Below, piece by piece: positions 62,829 to 64,000 of a stretch of 64,000 nucleotides of DNA. Made by a program: the position numbers and the translations under genes. Position 1 is the stretch's first letter. Each line of letters opens with the position of its first letter. The notes beneath the pieces were generated by a model. The model saw only the letters and a program-made list of their open reading frames with translations. It was not told the DNA's origin and searched no databases. Origin of the DNA: DATKPE01 sp035524335 (lineage in GTDB: Bacteria; Bacteroidota; Ignavibacteria; UBA10030; SZUA-254); contig DATKPE010000001.1 in NCBI GenBank assembly GCA_035524335.1, positions 1-64,000 on the forward strand, given 5' to 3'.

Positions 62829-64000
62829 ATGATCGCCTCCGTTGATGTGCTGATCTGCGGCGGCGGCCTGAGCGGCCTCGCGGCCGCCCTCCGCTGTACC
62901 GAAGCGGGCCTCGACACGGCGCTGGCGGAACAGACCGGCTCCCTGGGTGGCCGGTGCTCGTCGTATATCGACGCCGCAACCGGCGATGTCGTCGACAACG
63001 GCCAGCACGTCCTTCTGGGTGCGTATCGCGCGACGATGAAATATCTCGGTATGGTCGGTTCCCGCGGTCACCTCAGGTCGCGTTCCGCACTCCATCTTCC
63101 TCTCATCGATCCGCACCTGGGATACGTCCCGTTCACGATATCCGCGCTCCCGCGGCCGTTTCACCTGACCGCCGGGATGCTGAAGTTCCGCCTTCTTCCG
63201 TGGAACGAGCGCCGCAGGCTTCTGAACGTCGGTCTCCATCTCTACCGCTGGAACAAAGCCCTGGAAGCGGAACTCTCCTGCCTGACGGTGGAGGAATGGC
63301 TGATCGCGGCCGGTCAGTCGGAACTCGCCCGGAGATCGCTCTGGTATCCGATCGCGGTGTCGGTGATGAACGAGGAGCCGGATCGCGCCTCCGCCCTCCT
63401 CTTCGCACGGTCGCTCCGCACCGCATTTCTGGGCGGCCGGGCCGATTCGGCAATTCTTCTCCCGGATGTGGGGCAGACGGAACTCTACGTCGCTCCCGCC
63501 GAGCGCATCCTCGCAGAACGGAAGTGCAGGGTCTGGAAAGGGGAAGAAGTGGTCTCGGTGGAGCCGGCACCGCGCGGCGGCTACAGGGTGCGGATGAAAG
63601 GAGGGCGTCTGATCACTGCCAGCAGTGTCATCATGACCGTGCCGCCCTATTCCCTCGGGAAGGTACTGCCGGGGCCGCTCCGCTCGGTGATGCCGTTCGC
63701 CTCGCTGAACCGCATCGCCTCCTCGCCGATCGTCTCTGTGCATCTCTGGTTCGACGAGGAGATCATGGAGATGGACTTCGCGGGATGCATCGGCCGATCG
63801 GTCCAGTGGGTGTTCAACCGGCGCCGGATTACGGCGCATCGGGGGGGTCCACCGGGTTACCTCTCCTGCGTCATCAGCGGCGCCCGCCGGTTCATCGGTG
63901 AACCGAAGGAAAAACTCATCGCGATGGCTGTGGACGATATCGGCGAGTTCTTCTGCCGCGGGAGGAAGCCCAGGACCGTTCACGCAATCGTCATCAAGGA
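62829..64000 (+). CDS. hpnE: squalene-associated FAD-dependent desaturase HpnE, partial (cut by window end)
   Basis: The first 390 residues of an FAD amine-oxidase-like protein; the 3' end lies beyond position 64000. The dinucleotide-binding motif VLICGGGLSGLAAALRC is at residues 7-23, followed by LGGRCSSY, and VDNGQHVLLGAYRATMKYL matches HpnE of hopanoid gene clusters. With NAD(P)H or another reductant it reduces hydroxysqualene to squalene. It starts 18 bases after hpnD. Genes for squalene cyclisation, if present, would lie to the right. Confidence 0.92.
   Translation, partial: MIASVDVLICGGGLSGLAAALRCTEAGLDTALAEQTGSLGGRCSSYIDAATGDVVDNGQHVLLGAYRATMKYLGMVGSRGHLRSRSALHLPLIDPHLGYVPFTISALPRPFHLTAGMLKFRLLPWNERRRLLNVGLHLYRWNKALEAELSCLTVEEWLIAAGQSELARRSLWYPIAVSVMNEEPDRASALLFARSLRTAFLGGRADSAILLPDVGQTELYVAPAERILAERKCRVWKGEEVVSVEPAPRGGYRVRMKGGRLITASSVIMTVPPYSLGKVLPGPLRSVMPFASLNRIASSPIVSVHLWFDEEIMEMDFAGCIGRSVQWVFNRRRITAHRGGPPGYLSCVISGARRFIGEPKEKLIAMAVDDIGEFFCRGRKPRTVHAIVIK

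Noticed and set aside
61653..63983. Open frame of about 776 codons on the minus strand across hpnC-hpnE
   Set aside because: The three hpn genes are conserved and in the other orientation; the long frame is a composition effect.

Overview
The window is 64 kb of GC-rich bacterial chromosome carrying almost only core genes. I place it in Bacteroidota in the broad sense (Bacteroidota/Chlorobiota/Ignavibacteriota), with an Ignavibacteria-like lineage as my best guess. Three things point there. One is a type IX secretion (Por) C-terminal sorting domain beginning with an NFPNPFNP motif on the multihaem cytochrome at 868-2757. Another is a set of promoters of the Bacteroidota form TTG-N19..20-TAnnTTTG, the clearest being a perfect match upstream of tRNA-Met (60934-60964, minus). 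The third is the gene content: DUF2723, a GroES-family protein with an altered loop, and hpnCDE. No rRNA, CRISPR array, insertion sequence or prophage was seen.

Layout. (1) 55-3911, minus: an operon of an EthD-like protein, two crotonases and a pentahaem secreted cytochrome. (2) 4066-5907: a DUF2723 membrane protein whose 3' half is AT-rich. (3) 5943-7097: a tRNA block Thr-Tyr-Gly-Thr-(rpmG)-Trp, in the order known from thrU-tyrU-glyT-thrT-tufB loci but with rpmG where tuf usually sits, plus two degenerate copies of the 3' half of the first tRNA-Thr. (4) 7131-37836: one uninterrupted transcription/translation supercluster, secE-nusG-rplKAJL-rpoBC, rpsLG-fusA-tuf, the S10, spc and alpha operons, with a tRNA-Gln between rplR and rpsE, closed by a strong intrinsic terminator. 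(5) 37930-49238: leuS, then an LPS-assembly set (three GT2 glycosyltransferases, an MsbA-like ABC exporter, an O-antigen ligase/polymerase), a DUF1844 protein, nadK, radA and rdgB. (6) 49322-53159: a beta-propeller-like protein of unknown role, a PhzF-family protein and a membrane Fe-S oxidoreductase. (7) 53172-60901, minus: a GroES-like protein, two c-type cytochromes, a deoxyribosyltransferase-like protein, a polyprenol-kinase-like protein, ftsH, hpt, tilS and tRNA-Met. (8) 61057 to the right edge: hpnC-hpnD-hpnE, which make squalene from farnesyl diphosphate; hpnE runs off the window.

How it fits together. The large cluster couples RNA polymerase, elongation factors, protein export (SecE, SecY) and ribosome assembly. 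Several spacers hold plausible control elements: an L10-type leader before rplJ, an attenuator before rpoB, overlapping alternative hairpins before rplC, and a TTGACA-N17-TAAATT promoter before rpsL. The crotonases and the Fe-S oxidoreductase (which resembles ETF:menaquinone oxidoreductases) suggest acyl-CoA oxidation feeding a quinone pool. The secreted cytochromes suggest respiratory electron transfer in the periplasm or at the surface. No gap longer than 300 bases without an RNA or protein gene is present; the longest, 6230-6515, holds the tRNA-derived repeats.

I found no defence island or obviously new multi-gene system. The observations most worth a second look are an apparent CTG start codon for ribosomal protein S12, the tandem tRNA-Thr remnants, the tRNA-Gln inside the spc operon, and the secretion-tagged cytochrome inside a crotonase operon.
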